A stretch of DNA of 64,000 nt, taken from Scylla paramamosain. Its lineage: Eukaryota > Arthropoda > Malacostraca > Decapoda > Portunidae. The notes beneath the pieces were generated by a model. The model ran no database searches and was not told the DNA's origin. It saw nothing but the letters and a program-made list of their open reading frames with translations. Both the position numbers and the translations under genes were made by a program. Below are positions 12,822 through 23,012 of the stretch, piece by piece. Within the stretch, counting starts at the first letter, position 1; every line of letters begins with the position of its first letter. The stretch covers positions 9,134,104 through 9,198,103 of the forward strand of contig NC_087190.1 of assembly GCF_035594125.1 (NCBI RefSeq), read 5' to 3'.

Positions 12822-12853
12822 GAGATGCCAGCCGTCCCACGGCTGGCATCTCT
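12821..12853. repeat. Perfect 15-bp inverted repeat, 3-nt loop, at LINE 5' junction
   Basis: AGAGATGCCAGCCGT (12821-12835), loop CCC, ACGGCTGGCATCTCT (12839-12853). It sits exactly where homology to family A ends. Confidence 0.95.
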
Positions 12854-12869
12854 CGGAGGGAACCGGCAA

Positions 12870-13480
12870 CCCATGTCTTCGCCTTTCCCTTCGATGACGC
12901 CTGTAGCTTGTTATGAATTACCAACTCATTGTTAGACCAGGTAAGCCTATTTTTCTAGTTTACTGTTATCTTTTATCAGCTTAAAGACGGAATCAACTTA
13001 TGTGTCTTATGAAAAGGTCGCTTTGATGGCCAGTTTCCTTATACCAAGAGTGTGACAAAATACCTGCTAGTACATTCCCTTACCATAATAATTTCTTTCA
13101 GTTAATTGATAAGACGAGCACATTTCCTTAGCTTTTTGTAGTTTGCCTGTAGTTTCATAACAAAGATACTGTCTAGATTTTTATTCTTTAAATAGACAAT
13201 GGCAAAGTACCTGTGCCAGGAATGTCATATCATGCTTATTTGCGCCAATTCATTATTAAGATTATCCCGTATTCTTAATTTATTGATACTTGTAAATTAT
13301 ATAATGACAAACTTCAGCTTATAAGGGCAAGATATGGGGGAAATTACGGTAATTGTCTAGAGTCCTTTCCTGGCCTTATTACCGGTCTATTATTTTTCAT
13401 TCTTTCATACATATTCCTTTAGGTACACCCATAATGCAATATATCATGTGGAGAAGAAGTCCTCCCGTCCTCAATTAAGG
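12870..13480. other. Unassigned AT-rich sequence
   Basis: No gene, repeat or element recognised. Possibly host intergenic or intronic DNA. Confidence 0.4.
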
Positions 13481-13486
13481 TCCTCC

Positions 13487-13620
13487 TGGTTAAGTGAGGT
13501 TAGGTAATGTTAGGTTAAGTTAGGTAATGCAAGTTTTGGTTATTAGTGTCCTTAAGGGAGGGGGTCCAGGTAGGGGGGGTTAGTTAGGTTAGATTATGTT
13601 TGGTTGGGTTAGGTTATATT
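13487..13620. repeat. Degenerate TTAGG/GGTTA-rich tract
   Basis: Many imperfect GGTTA words (GAGGTTAGGTAATGTTAGG, then GGTTAGTTAGGTTAG and GGTTGGGTTAGGTTA). TTAGG is the arthropod telomere unit, but the array is short and imperfect. Confidence 0.5.
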
Positions 13621-13851
13621 GTATGTAACTCATTAAACATATCAAGCCTAATCTATTACAATATGGTGGGGGACACTCCTGGGGGAGGGGGGGAGAGGCA
13701 CGAGCACAGCATGGGATACCTTCTGACATACCAACTTTACCACGGGATAATCACACAAAGGGAAATGACAGAAACGGTTTATCGGCACCGTGGCCCTTCA
13801 AAGAGCCGAGAGAATCTTTCGTGAGGGGATATCTCTTTTTTTTTTTTTTTA

Positions 13852-14469
13852 TACTGATTCTGGGCCCAGACGATTACTGTTACGCTGTAATAAAGTATAC
13901 TTCTTCCCCAGACCATGTCATTCCTGTGGGGAGGGAGGGGCAGGGCCTGTCTTTTGGAAAATTGAATATATTGCACAGCAGAGGGAAATAATATTCTATG
14001 GATGTGGTTGGATTTTTGTCTTGTTGTTTGTCAGGGCGGTAGTCCATAGAATAATATAATCCTTATATGTGTTAGTCGCTCGTCGTAGCTGTGCCTCCTA
14101 GAACGATTCTTTCCTAGCTGTTAAGGTGACTTTACAGTTGTGGTGCTCCCTTGCCTGTAGGAAGTGAAACAGGCTGACGACCTCAGTTGTGTAATTCACC
14201 ACAGGAGGCCAGAAGAACCTGTGGAGGTGAATGTGAGCTGCGCACTGCTCTGCGTAGGAGGCAGGGTAGGAAGGTTGACCCTGGTAGTGGCAGCCGAGAA
14301 AAGGAGCGGAACTTGGAGTTATGACCGTTTGTTCAAAGGGTGCAAAAGACCAGAAGGACCTTGTAATCCATAACTGGGCCCTGCACTAAGTTATGTATGT
14401 GGTAACTTAGGGAGGTACACCAAGATAAAGGCTACCATGAGAGGAGGAGGGGAATTTGTGGTCATAACA
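13852..14469 (+). mobile_element. Gypsy LTR, copy A (5' LTR)
   Basis: About 618 bp that aligns along its length with 18974-19611. Both begin ATTCTGGG(C/T)CCAGACGATTAC, share AAATAATATTCTATGGATG and GTAGCTGTGCCTCCTA, and end at GTGGT(C/T)(A/G)TAACA. A TATA-like AATATATT (13965-13972) precedes a stem-loop at 13992-14053. The following 14470-15500 holds a gag gene, so this is the 5' LTR of a Gypsy-type element. Confidence 0.75.
13992..14053 (+). promoter_or_regulatory. LTR stem-loop, copy A
   Basis: Arms TATTCTATGGA (13992-14002) and TCCATAGAATA (14043-14053), loop of 40 nt. It starts about 27 bp after the TATA-like box, so it should lie at the 5' end of the LTR transcript. Confidence 0.7.
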
Positions 14470-15074
14470 GAAATTTGTGACCTCGCCGGGATTGCTGGAA
14501 GCTTCCTAGCTACGTGGGGGAAACGATTGCTTGTTATTCGTTTCATTGTTCTTTATGTGCCAGCATTCAGCTTACGCCATGGAGGGAAAGGCTGGTAGCA
14601 TGAGTGGCTCGCGGCCCGCGCCTCCTGTCTCTGACTGAAGTGGCAGTGTAGATTTGACCCAGTTTGGTGTCAGGACACCAAGGAAGGGAGTGCCCAAGGA
14701 AGGACGTGTTAGCGCTGCCCAGTGATGATGGATTTTCCCTGACAGAAGGCATGTCAGAGGAAATGAGATTTAAACTAGAGATGAAGAGAATGAAGTTGGA
14801 GAAGGCTAGAGAACTAAGAGATTAGAGGCTGAGAAGTAGAGAGAATTGAAAAAGGTTGAACTGGAAGCTGAGGAGAGGAGATTTAAGGCTGAAGAAACTA
14901 GGGAAGCCAGAAGGCTTGAGGCCGAGGGGGAAGCCAAGAGGCATCAGGCCGAGAGGGAGTAGGAAATGAGATTGCTTGGGGCGGAGAAGGAGGCAAAGAT
15001 GTATGAGAGGGAAGAGGCTGAGAAGAATATAATATTTGAGTTGGAGAAAACACAAATAGAGGTTAATTCACCTT

Positions 15075-15500
15075 ATGGGTTGCAGAGGAGTGAAGGAGGA
15101 TATGAAGGAAAGACAAATGGTGAGAAGTTTAAAGTTAATACCTGAGTTTGATGAAAAGAAAGTGACGAAATGGTTTCAGAGGTTTGACCTGAAGGCCTCA
15201 GAATTTGATTGGCCTCACGAGAGATGGGTTGTCCTTGTTGCTAAAATGTTGAATGGCAAGGCTCTTGAGGTTTATGATAAAATGTCAGTGAAAGATCTGG
15301 TGGATAACGAAGAGTTCAAGGCTGACATCCTGAGAGCCTACGAGCTACGGCCCGAGGCATATAGGCTACAGTTTCTCGGAGGGAAGAAAAGGCCCTGTGA
15401 CTCCTACCTTCAGTGTATTCTCTACCTGGAGAAGACATTCGAAAAGTGGATTGCTTGGGAGCAGGCCAATTCCTACCGTGACTTAGAGGCAGTTTGTTAA
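15075..15500 (+). pseudogene. Gypsy gag with SCAN-like domain
   Basis: 141 residues ending at TAA 15498-15500. Key blocks are LKLIPEFDEKKVTKWFQRFD, FDWPHERWVVLVAKMLNGKA, then ADILRAYELRPEAYRLQF and CDSYLQCILYLEKTFEKW. This is the SCAN-like capsid domain seen in gag proteins of Gypsy elements with this layout in animals, where it assembles the particle. The true N-terminus is upstream: 14755-15060 reads as a coiled coil with many EAE/EKE repeats but has several stops. No intact zinc knuckle is seen downstream. Confidence 0.8.
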
Positions 15501-16503
15501 TGTGGCCGAGAAAGAGTTAGTACCGCTGCTCCAGGAGAAAAAATTTTGAAAGAGGCAGCCACGTGAACAGACCATCACGTGTTGTCACATCGGCCTGTGC
15601 CACGTTGGATCGGTGGTACATCTGGCGGAGCCGGTAAAAATTTGTCTGGAGATGTGGCAGGCGCCAATTTGTCTGGAAGCCCACGTTATAGTAGTGGCTG
15701 CAGTAATTAGTCTGGGCGAGTAATCCCTGTTGCAAATAAGTCTCCACCCATCCCATAACGAAAACAGACTGGGAACATGCAATACAGCACTCCCAGGTAT
15801 AGCACGTAGCCTGTGTGGCATTTTAAACTTAATGCCCCAAGTTAGTTACAGCCATGGTTTCCAAGAACCCCAGAAGCCAGTGGCTTTAACTGAAATACAC
15901 GACCGAGGTCTTGAGAGTGAAGAGTTCGGTCCGTGTTTGGTTTTGAGGGTATAAAGGCGGGCAGTACTTCCCCCTCATCTGTTGATACCTCTTCATCCTT
16001 CGTGAGGCCTAGTTTGGACTAATGCTGTGGTATTTATGTAAGGGCACTGTTGAAATTGCTGAGATTGAGTACCCTGTTGCAGTATTGTATTGAAATTGCT
16101 GGGACTCCGTTGTATACATATTAGGGGTCACTGCTGAGGGCAGGAAGACTCCTGACTCTGCTCGGGAGGTGGGAGTTTCCTACCTTGCGGAGTGTGACGG
16201 AGGCGGGGAGCAAGCTGCTCCCTTGCTAGGACCAGACACGGTGGGTATTTACTCACATCGTGAGCCGCCCCTGTTGGCAGCTACTACTACAGTGTACCCG
16301 AGGAGGGTTCTGTTTCTCAAGGACGTGTTGCCCCACTGCTTGCCAAGGCAGGAGTGGATGGCGAGGGTTGGGCAGTGTTGGTAGGTAATAATACTATTTA
16401 CACTAATTTTAATAGCCGGCAGAGAGAGGATCACGGAGGTTTGATGCTTCATTTTGTTGTGCCATCTGCAGTTAAGAAAGCAAATAGTATGTAGCGGCCT
16501 CTG

Positions 16504-16725
16504 ATGTTAGGCCGGTTTGGAGTCGGATTGATTCAGGAGCTGTTGAGGCGGTTTTGGTGGTCGAATGTGGCCACGTGTGTTAGGTGTAACCACATTAGTC
16601 AGGTTGGTAAGCCTGATTACCTCTCTTCTGGAGGCCTTCTTCCCCGTGTTAGGTCAGGTGCTGTTCCCCCTGGTGTGGGGATTATGAGTAATGTTGCCCA
16701 ATTCCTCCTTCCGGGAGAATTATAA
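16504..16725 (+). pseudogene. Gypsy integrase zinc-binding (H2C2-like) fragment
   Basis: Contains LIQELLRRFWWSNVATCVRC followed by HISQVGKPDYLSSGG. RRFWW-NV-C--C-(C)QVGKP is the form of the HHCC domain that starts retroviral-type integrases. A homologous stretch lies on the minus strand at 62330-62130 ([20 protein letters not shown]). One Cys of the CxxC pair looks displaced by an indel. The catalytic core after it is not recognisable. Confidence 0.6.
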
Positions 16726-16909
16726 TTATGTAGTTGGCGCAAGCGTTAAGGCGCAGCGTCGAAAGGCAGCGCTAAATGAGGGTGCCGGTGATGTGTTGCT
16801 TGCTGGGGCTTTGTTTTGCAGAGTTGTTGTTACTGGTTAGGTTCTGGGCCTGAGCAATGTAGTATGTGATGATGGATGCCGTCCTCTTCGAAGCGACAAG
16901 GTATCGCAT

Positions 16910-17176
16910 TTGATAAGAGAGGACTGCACACAGGAGCAGTTGTTGGGAGCAATGGGGCTGGCCCAGAGGTGCGTTGGCCGGGCTCATGCTGAAGCTAGTG
17001 TTGTATTGTGCGGGAGTTTGGCTCCCTGTGCAGGAATGGGTGTGCTGCATCCTAGAGAGGAGCAGCCATCAGCTCGTTGCGGCGATACCTGTGTCATCGA
17101 GTGGTCAACGGAAGGAATGAGATGTGATAGTAATGCTGACGTTAAGAAGCAAGCTTGGTCGTGTCATGCCCATTAA
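16910..17176 (+). pseudogene. Unrecognised coding-like region shared by two Gypsy fragments
   Basis: Reads IREDCTQEQLLGAMGLAQ..., CAGMGVLHPREEQPSARCGD and KKQAWSCHAH. The same frame is on the minus strand at 42031-41753 (KEDCTRKQLLEPVVLAL, CAGMGMLRPEKEQPSARC). Conservation across two diverged copies suggests a former coding region of the element, but I do not recognise the family. Confidence 0.5.
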
Positions 17177-17749
17177 GTACCATTCTGTTTTAATAAGAGC
17201 GTCCAGAAGGCACTTTTTTTTTTTTTGCCGAGGAAGTGGCACTTTTGTTCTATTCATCTCATGGGTATGGCACAGAGGCTCTGAGGAGCCATTAGCAGCC
17301 AAGCGGGAGTGAAGTTATGGGCAAGGAAGGCCCGGAGGAGAGATTAATATGTTCTTCAGTAAGAGACTTGAAGGGGCCAGTGAGTTCAACTAGATTGGCG
17401 GCCCAGAGGAAAAGTTTGTTCAGCCAGGAAGAGTATTGCCTGGTAGTGCCATGATGATACACCAGAAGGTTACGGCCCCTGTTGGGCTCGTTGAGTGCTG
17501 CAAGGATGTAGTGATGTCATTGTTTGGTGACTTGTAATTGTAAAAGGTGGAGGAAAAACAAGAGAAGAAGGAGTAGGATGGATAGTGAAGAGAGCAGAAG
17601 TGAGAGTAGGTGTAGAGATGGACCAAATATAGGATAGAGCAGACGACGGAGACAGAGAAGTTGGAATAGCCATAGTTTGTGGAGATGTGACACAGTTATG
17701 ATTCTCTGCAAGAGTAAACCTGCATACCGATGTAGCTGGGGAGATCACA

Positions 17750-18053
17750 GTTCCTAGCTGAAAACCAGAGACAAATTTCGAGGGAGGAGCAGGAGAAAGA
17801 AGCAGGCGTTTGTGTATGAACAGCCAAATAGAGCCCTATTGGTTCCTGTTTTTATAATAACTGTTCGTGGTAGTGTTCTAGTAGCATCTGTTTCATAATT
17901 TGCGCAAGCCCTGTTTGAGTATAATGTGATTTGCCCCAATTAGTTATGTGCCAAGTTTTGAATTTATTATAGCCTAAAATTTTGTAAGCTTTAGTGTATC
18001 TTCCCAAATTTTCTGTTTGGGAGAGGTCATGCAGCATAAGGCAAGAGGAAGGA

Positions 18054-18055
<2 letters not shown>
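17750..18055. other. Unassigned part of the Gypsy internal region
   Basis: No motif recognised between the shared coding-like block and the (AG)n array. Confidence 0.35.

Positions 18056-18058
<3 letters not shown>

Positions 18059-18125
<67 letters not shown>
18059..18125. repeat. (AG)n microsatellite
   Basis: About 66 bp of AG repeat at the left edge of repeat R1 copy 2. Confidence 0.97.
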
Positions 18126-18127
<2 letters not shown>

Positions 18128-18129
18128 AA

Positions 18130-18530
18130 GGAAGGTGTGAGAAGTGGACGCACCACGGTCCCGTAGCTCCGATCGCTTCCCAAGTTTTAGTGTAAATTTT
18201 TCCGTACATAGTCACTCCCTTTCCTCACTTAAATTCATATTTCCCAGTGTTCATTTGTATTGAGTCCCACACATTATTTAGTTCGAGTCCCCCTTTGCTT
18301 ATAGAGTAATCAGTAGGCATCCAGCCATTACTAATCATAATTATTTTCGAAAGACAACCGTCCAGTGTTCATTTGTATTGAGTCCCACACATTATTTAGT
18401 TCGAGTCCCGCTTTGCTTATAGAGTAATCAGTAGGCATCCAGCCATTAGTAATCATAATTATTTTCGAAAGACAACCGTCCATATTGTACCATTTAGCAG
18501 CCTGCGACGAGCTGCTGGGGGGGGGGGATG
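18130..18530. repeat. Dispersed repeat R1, copy 2, with 118-bp tandem duplication
   Basis: Homologous to 9690-9965. The block starting CAGTGTTCATTTGTATTGAG occurs at 18245 and again at 18363, giving a direct duplication with a 118-bp period and very few differences, hence recent. Confidence 0.85.
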
Positions 18531-18970
18531 GTAGGCTGCACCTGTGTTCCACCCCCTTCCCTCGTGCATAAATCATTTTCTGTGACAAGTGGCGAGTCTC
18601 AGTTCTCACGCTCAGTCGTTGTGCAGTTGGTTAGTGCTGGGGGGTGGGACGTGCGTCTCAAGGTAGGACGAGGCTTAGAGAATATGCATGATTTAAGCTT
18701 TGAGGGCGTTTAGTTTCATATCATATTTGTCTAGTTAAGGCAGTAAGCCCATGCTCATGACAGATCGGAGATAAGCATCTTCAAAAGCCTGTCTGTGTGA
18801 TTCTTGGGCCTCGTTACTTAATATCTAGGCCACATTGACTCCTTGATTATTTGAGTCAAGTATTTGGCGTCTGGAATTGGTCAGTGGAATCCCCCTCTTT
18901 TGTGTGTGAACTAGTTGTTCGGTGTTTGTTATATTTGGTTATATTGTTAAATGATTCCGGGTTCCAGTGT
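18531..18970. other. Unassigned sequence before the 3' LTR
   Basis: No ORF with recognisable motifs and no clear polypurine tract next to the LTR start, which leaves the LTR boundary approximate. Confidence 0.35.
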
Positions 18971-18973
18971 TCT

Positions 18974-19611
18974 TTTACGGATTCTGGGTCCAGACGATTA
19001 CTGTAACACTACCATGTAGTAAATTATACTTCTTCCCCAGAACGTGTCATTTCTGTGGGAGGAATGGGGATGGGGGGGGGAGGTGCAGGACCAGTCTTTT
19101 GGGAAGCTGAATATAATACTGCACAGCAGAAGGAAATAATATTCTATGGATGTTGGTGGATTTTTGTCTTGTTGTTTGACAGGGTGGTAGTCCATAGAAT
19201 ATTATAATCATTATATGTACTTGTTGCTTGTCGTAGCTGTGCCTCCTACAACGATTCTTTCCCAGCTGTTGGAGTGACGTTTCGGTTGCGGTGTTCCCTT
19301 GCATGTAGGAGGTGAAATAGGCTGGAGACCTCAGTTGTATAATTCACCACAGGAGGCCAAGAATGTGTGAAGGTGAATGTGACCTTTGCATTACTCTGCG
19401 TAGGATGCAGTGTAGAGAGGCTGACCCTGGTAGTGGCAGTCAAGAAAAGGAGCGGAACCTGGTGTTATAACCGTTTATTTAGAGGGTGCAAGAGACCAGA
19501 AGGATCTTGTAACCCATAACTGGGCCCTTCACTATATTACGTATGTGGTAACATAGAAGGCTCGCTGAGGTAAAGGTTGCCATGAAAGGGGTGAAATTTG
19601 TGGTTGTAACA
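18974..19611 (+). mobile_element. Gypsy LTR, copy B (3' LTR)
   Basis: About 638 bp aligning with LTR copy A in the same orientation, clearly diverged by substitutions and small indels, so the insertion is old. TATAAT (19112-19117) lies 26 bp before the stem-loop at 19138. It ends TTTGTGGTTGTAACA and is followed at once by ATAAATAAA and a (TA)n array. Confidence 0.75.
19138..19203 (+). promoter_or_regulatory. LTR stem-loop, copy B
   Basis: Perfect 13-bp arms AATATTCTATGGA (19138-19150) and TCCATAGAATATT (19191-19203) with a 40-nt loop. Confidence 0.8.
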
Positions 19612-19615
19612 ATAA

Positions 19616-19616
<1 letters not shown>

Positions 19617-19700
<84 letters not shown>
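19617..19700. repeat. (TA)n between two LTR ends
   Basis: AT array between the end of LTR B (+) and the end of LTR C (-). The flanks are inverted copies of each other (GTGAAATTTGTGGTTGTAAC versus the complement of TTGCTACAACCACAATTTTC). Confidence 0.95.
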
Positions 19701-19701
<1 letters not shown>

Positions 19702-19703
<2 letters not shown>

Positions 19704-20300
19704 CTACAACCACAATTTTCAACCCTTTCACCAAGCTGCCCCACCTGGACTAGCTCCAATGAGCCACCTCTTACGTGGACTCAGTGCAGAGCTGACAAAC
19801 GGGTGTACAGGGTCCCTTGTGGCTCTTGCACAACTGTCGTAATTCAAGGTCACACTAAGCTGAGGTCACCAGACTTTTACTCAACCACAGACAAGGGAAA
19901 TACTCCAAACAACACTTAACACCCACAGCTGGAGAAGAATCGACAACCACATCTAGGAAAAACAGTTAACATACAATAACATGTATATGGTTGAGGTATA
20001 ATATCCTGTTGGGCTTCTGCCCTCCGTGACAGTCCTCCCACTGCCCAACAGTGTCATATCCCCAAGCCAATTAGTATCATTTACTGCCCCCTGGGCAACA
20101 GGCCTTGTCAGGACATGAGGAGGGAGTAAAGTTTACTATGCGGCTAATTACTTAGGTCTTCTGCGGCTGAACTGCATCAGCCCACAGTATCATTTCAGAC
20201 AAAATAGGGTCACTAACAAGGAACACCAGAAATTACAGTAAAATGAGTGCCCATAAACACACAGAGGGTCAGTCACCGCTCACTGCGCCAGCTCGACATA
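19702..20300 (-). mobile_element. Gypsy LTR, copy C (opposite orientation)
   Basis: Minus-strand LTR of the same broad family. Its end (19702-19725) is the inverse of the LTR B end, and 19930-19980 resembles 33890-33945 of LTR D (AACCACAT.CTAGGAAA.ACAG). A stem-loop lies at 20006-20051. Sequence 20050-20460 is upstream LTR or flank; it includes TATATATA (20296-20303) but no gene. Confidence 0.55.
20006..20051 (-). promoter_or_regulatory. LTR stem-loop, copy C
   Basis: Arms CTGTTGGGC (20006-20014) and GCCCAACAG (20043-20051), 28-nt loop. The arm sequence is unrelated to copies A and B but pairs perfectly. Confidence 0.65.
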
Positions 20301-20467
20301 TATATACTCTCATAAAGGCGAGGAGTCACTTCCCTGGGTATGGTGTGTAATTCGCAACTACCCTTACTGGCAGACTTCTATGGAGATTCTTATTCTGTAT
20401 AAAACAGGTCGGAGCATAATGCCAGTAGTGACTCACTTATCTCTTTAAGGCAACCAGGAGGAGGCAT

Positions 20468-21970
20468 TAGACACCTGCCTCTACTACATTCAACCTACAT
20501 TCAACCTGTTCCTAAAAGGGTGACCGCTCTAATCCCTCAAACTACCGTCCTATTGCTTTAATTTCCTGCTTATCTAAAGTTTTTGAATCTATCCTCAACA
20601 GGAAGATTCTTAAACATCTATCAGTTCACAACCTTTTATCTGATCGCCAGTGTGGGTTCCGTCAAGGCCGCTCTACTGGTGATCTGGCTTTCCTCACTGA
20701 GTCTTGGTCATCCTCTTTTAGAGATTTTGGTGAAACTTTTGCTGTTGCCTTGGACATATCAAAAGCCTTTGATAGAGTCTGGCACAAAGCTTTGATTTCC
20801 AAACTACCCTCTTACGGCTTCTATCCTTCTCTCTGTAACTTCATCTCAAGTTTCCTTTCTGACCGTTCTATTGCTGCTGTGGTAGACGGTTACTGTTCTT
20901 CTCCTAAATCTATTAACAGTGGTGTTCCTCAGGGTTCTGTCCTGTCACCCACTCTCTTCTTATTATTCATTAGTGATCTTCTAAACCAAACTTCTTGTCC
21001 TATCCACTCCTACGCTGATGATACCACCCTGCACTTTTCCACGTCTTTTCATAGACGTCCAACCCTTCAGGAGGTAAACATATCACGCAGGGAAGCCACA
21101 GAACGCCTGACTTCTGATCTTTCTAAAATTTCTGATTGGGGCAGAGCAAACTTGGTATTGTTCAATGCCTCAAAAACTCAATTCCTCCATCTATCAACTC
21201 GACACAACCTTCCAGACAACTATCCCCTCTTCTTTAATGACACTCAACTGTCCCCCTCTTCTACACTGAACATCCTCGGTCTGTCCTTTACTTATAATCT
21301 GAACTGGAAACTTCACAGCTCATCTCTAGGTAAAATAGTTTCTATGAAGTTAAGTGTTCTGAGACGTCTCCGCCAGTTTTTCTCACCCCCCCAGCTGCTA
21401 ACTCTGTACAAGGGCCTTATCCGTCCATGTATGGAGTATGCTTCACATGTCTGGGGGGTTCCACTCATACTGCTCTTCTAGACAGGGTGGAATCAAAAGC
21501 TTTTCGTCTCATCAACTTCTCTCCTCTAACTGACTGTCTTCAGCCTCTCTTTCACCGTCGCAATGTTGCATATCTAGCTGTCTTCTACCGCTATTTTCAT
21601 GCTAACTGCTCTTCTGATCTTGCTAACTGCATGCCTCCCCTCCTTCCGCAGCCTCGCTGCACAAGACTTTCTTCTTTCTCTCACCCCTATTCTGTCCACC
21701 TCTCTAACGCAAGAGTTAACCAGCATTCTCAACCATTTATCCCTTTCTCTGGTAAACTCTGGAACTCCCTGCCTGCTTCTGTATTTCCACCTTCCTATGA
21801 CTTGAATTCCTTCAAGAGGGAGGTTTCAAGACACTTATCCATCAATTTTTTACCACTGCTTTGACTCTTTTATGGGACTGGCATTTCAGTGGGTATTTTT
21901 TTTTATTAGATTTTTGTTGCCCTTGGCCAGTATCCTTCCTACATAAAAAAAAAAAAAAAAAAAAAAAAAA
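20468..21970 (+). mobile_element. LINE family A, copy 2 (internally deleted)
   Basis: Begins with the family A 5' terminus (GGAGGCATTAGACACCTGCC, near 20470-20490), then jumps to the RT region at TACATTCAACCTGTTCC, so several kilobases including the endonuclease are missing. RT 20750-21481 is one good frame (MDISKAFDRVWHKAL, SGVPQGSVLSPTLFLL, HSYADDTTLHF); the C-terminal part 21427-21864 is shifted. The 3' end is CCTTCCTACAT plus 26 A residues (21945-21970). Confidence 0.9.
20750..21481 (+). pseudogene. LINE family A reverse transcriptase (copy 2)
   Basis: 243 residues from MDISKAFDRVWHKALISKLP through SGVPQGSVLSPTLFLLFISD and the YADD catalytic box to LTLYKGLIRPCMEYASHVWG. A shortened G run near 21463 causes the frameshift into the C-terminal frame. 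It lacks the N-terminal RT motifs in frame; those lie at 20520-20750 in another frame. Confidence 0.9.
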
Positions 21971-22094
21971 CCCAGCTAACTAGTATCCTGCCTTAGTCTC
22001 CTTTAAATATCAGAGCACGTCTCAGTACATCTTCTACTTCCAAGTGCTGAAATTAACTAACACCTCTCTCCAGTGTTCCCAAAAGTGTTGGGCG

Positions 22095-22280
22095 TAAAAG
22101 CGCTAGAATGCGCAAAAAATATGAAAAAAAAAATGAATAAAATAAATAAATAAATAAATAAAAAATGAAAATAAAATAAATAAAATAAATAAAAAAATAA
22201 AGATGAAAATAAATGAATAAATAAATAAATAAATAAATAATAAAATAATAATGATAATAATAATAATAATATATCTTTCA
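22095..22280. repeat. (AAAT)n/(AAT)n simple repeat
   Basis: AAAT/AAATA repeat ending in AAT units, inside the left end of the hAT element. Confidence 0.95.
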
Positions 22281-22436
22281 TCTATCAATATCATTTATGT
22301 AACAACCAGCCTACAGTATTCTAAAAAAAAAATAATGACCTCTACAATGATTAATAGTTTACCTACTCTTAGTTCAGGGAAAAAATGATGGAATATTCTA
22401 GCTGGTCGTCATCTTCACAGACTTCACCCTCTTCAG

Positions 22437-22985
22437 CTATGACGAACATTGTGGTCCAGTTCCTGACAACTTTGTGCTATAAGTTGCCATCGTTCCTATT
22501 CTCATCACAATATGTTCTGGCAATTGATAAGAATAGCAAGACTCCTGAACTCTGCAGAGTCCATTTCTCACAGCAAGAATGGCACTGACAGATTTGGAGC
22601 TGATCTGGTTTCTGAGTTTGTTTTTCACGATGTTGATTTCACTGCAAGAGCCTCTCAACCTCAGCATTTGAGTGGGGGAGTGATATAACACTTCATGCAA
22701 CTTGACATAGATCTTCAAAACTATTCATTCTTGTTGCATCTTTGTAATTCAACACTTCAGTCCAATATTTTTCTGTTGATTTCACCTCTTGCCATCTAAC
22801 AATAGTTCAATTTCTCCATTAACTATCGCTTCTATCAATTTATTCAGGAAGATAGCACAGGATCTCAACAATTTTTGTTATTGGTTCTTTAAGCACTCTT
22901 CAACAGAAAACTTTTTTTTTTTTTTCAAAATTTTGAAGTTATCAAGTAGTCTCAGTTTTAATTCGTCACACAATTTGACAACACA
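22437..22985 (-). pseudogene. hAT-2 transposase C-terminal dimerisation region
   Basis: Minus-strand frame with HSPTQMLRLRGSCSEINIVKN, then LRNQISSKSVSAILAVRNGL and YQLPEHIVMRIG. This is the C-terminal hAT dimerisation block, where the usual form is HSNAEVER-FS--NIVKNKLRN. The AEVERLF part is degraded by substitutions. Upstream (22985-22720) reads on as RWQEVKSTEKYWTEVLNYKD. Confidence 0.8.
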
Positions 22986-23012
22986 TGAAATGTAGTGCTC
23001 GCGCAGTTGTTA

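Larger units (their letters stand above)
14470..18973 (+). mobile_element. Gypsy internal region (gag, integrase zinc finger), decayed
   Basis: Internal part of the element flanked by LTR copies A and B. A charged Glu/Lys/Arg-rich coiled-coil region (14750-15060) leads into a SCAN-like gag (15075-15500). An integrase H2C2-type zinc-binding region follows at 16504-16640. Only about 1 kb separates gag from integrase, too little for RT plus RNase H, so integrase appears to come directly after gag/protease. 16740-17480 is shared with 41260-42030 and partly with 61990-62250. RT was not recognised. Repeat R1 and an (AG)n array occupy 18059-18530. Confidence 0.65.

Noticed and set aside
18027..18215. 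Ser-Leu repeat and Arg-Glu repeat proteins
   Set aside because: Translations of (AG)n arrays, as also at 36089-36340 and 56653-57225.
22071..22082. Reading the 22071 terminus as part of LINE copy 2
   Set aside because: LINE copy 2 ends with its poly(A) at 21970; the CAGTG terminus pairs with 27453-27464 and has a matching target duplication.
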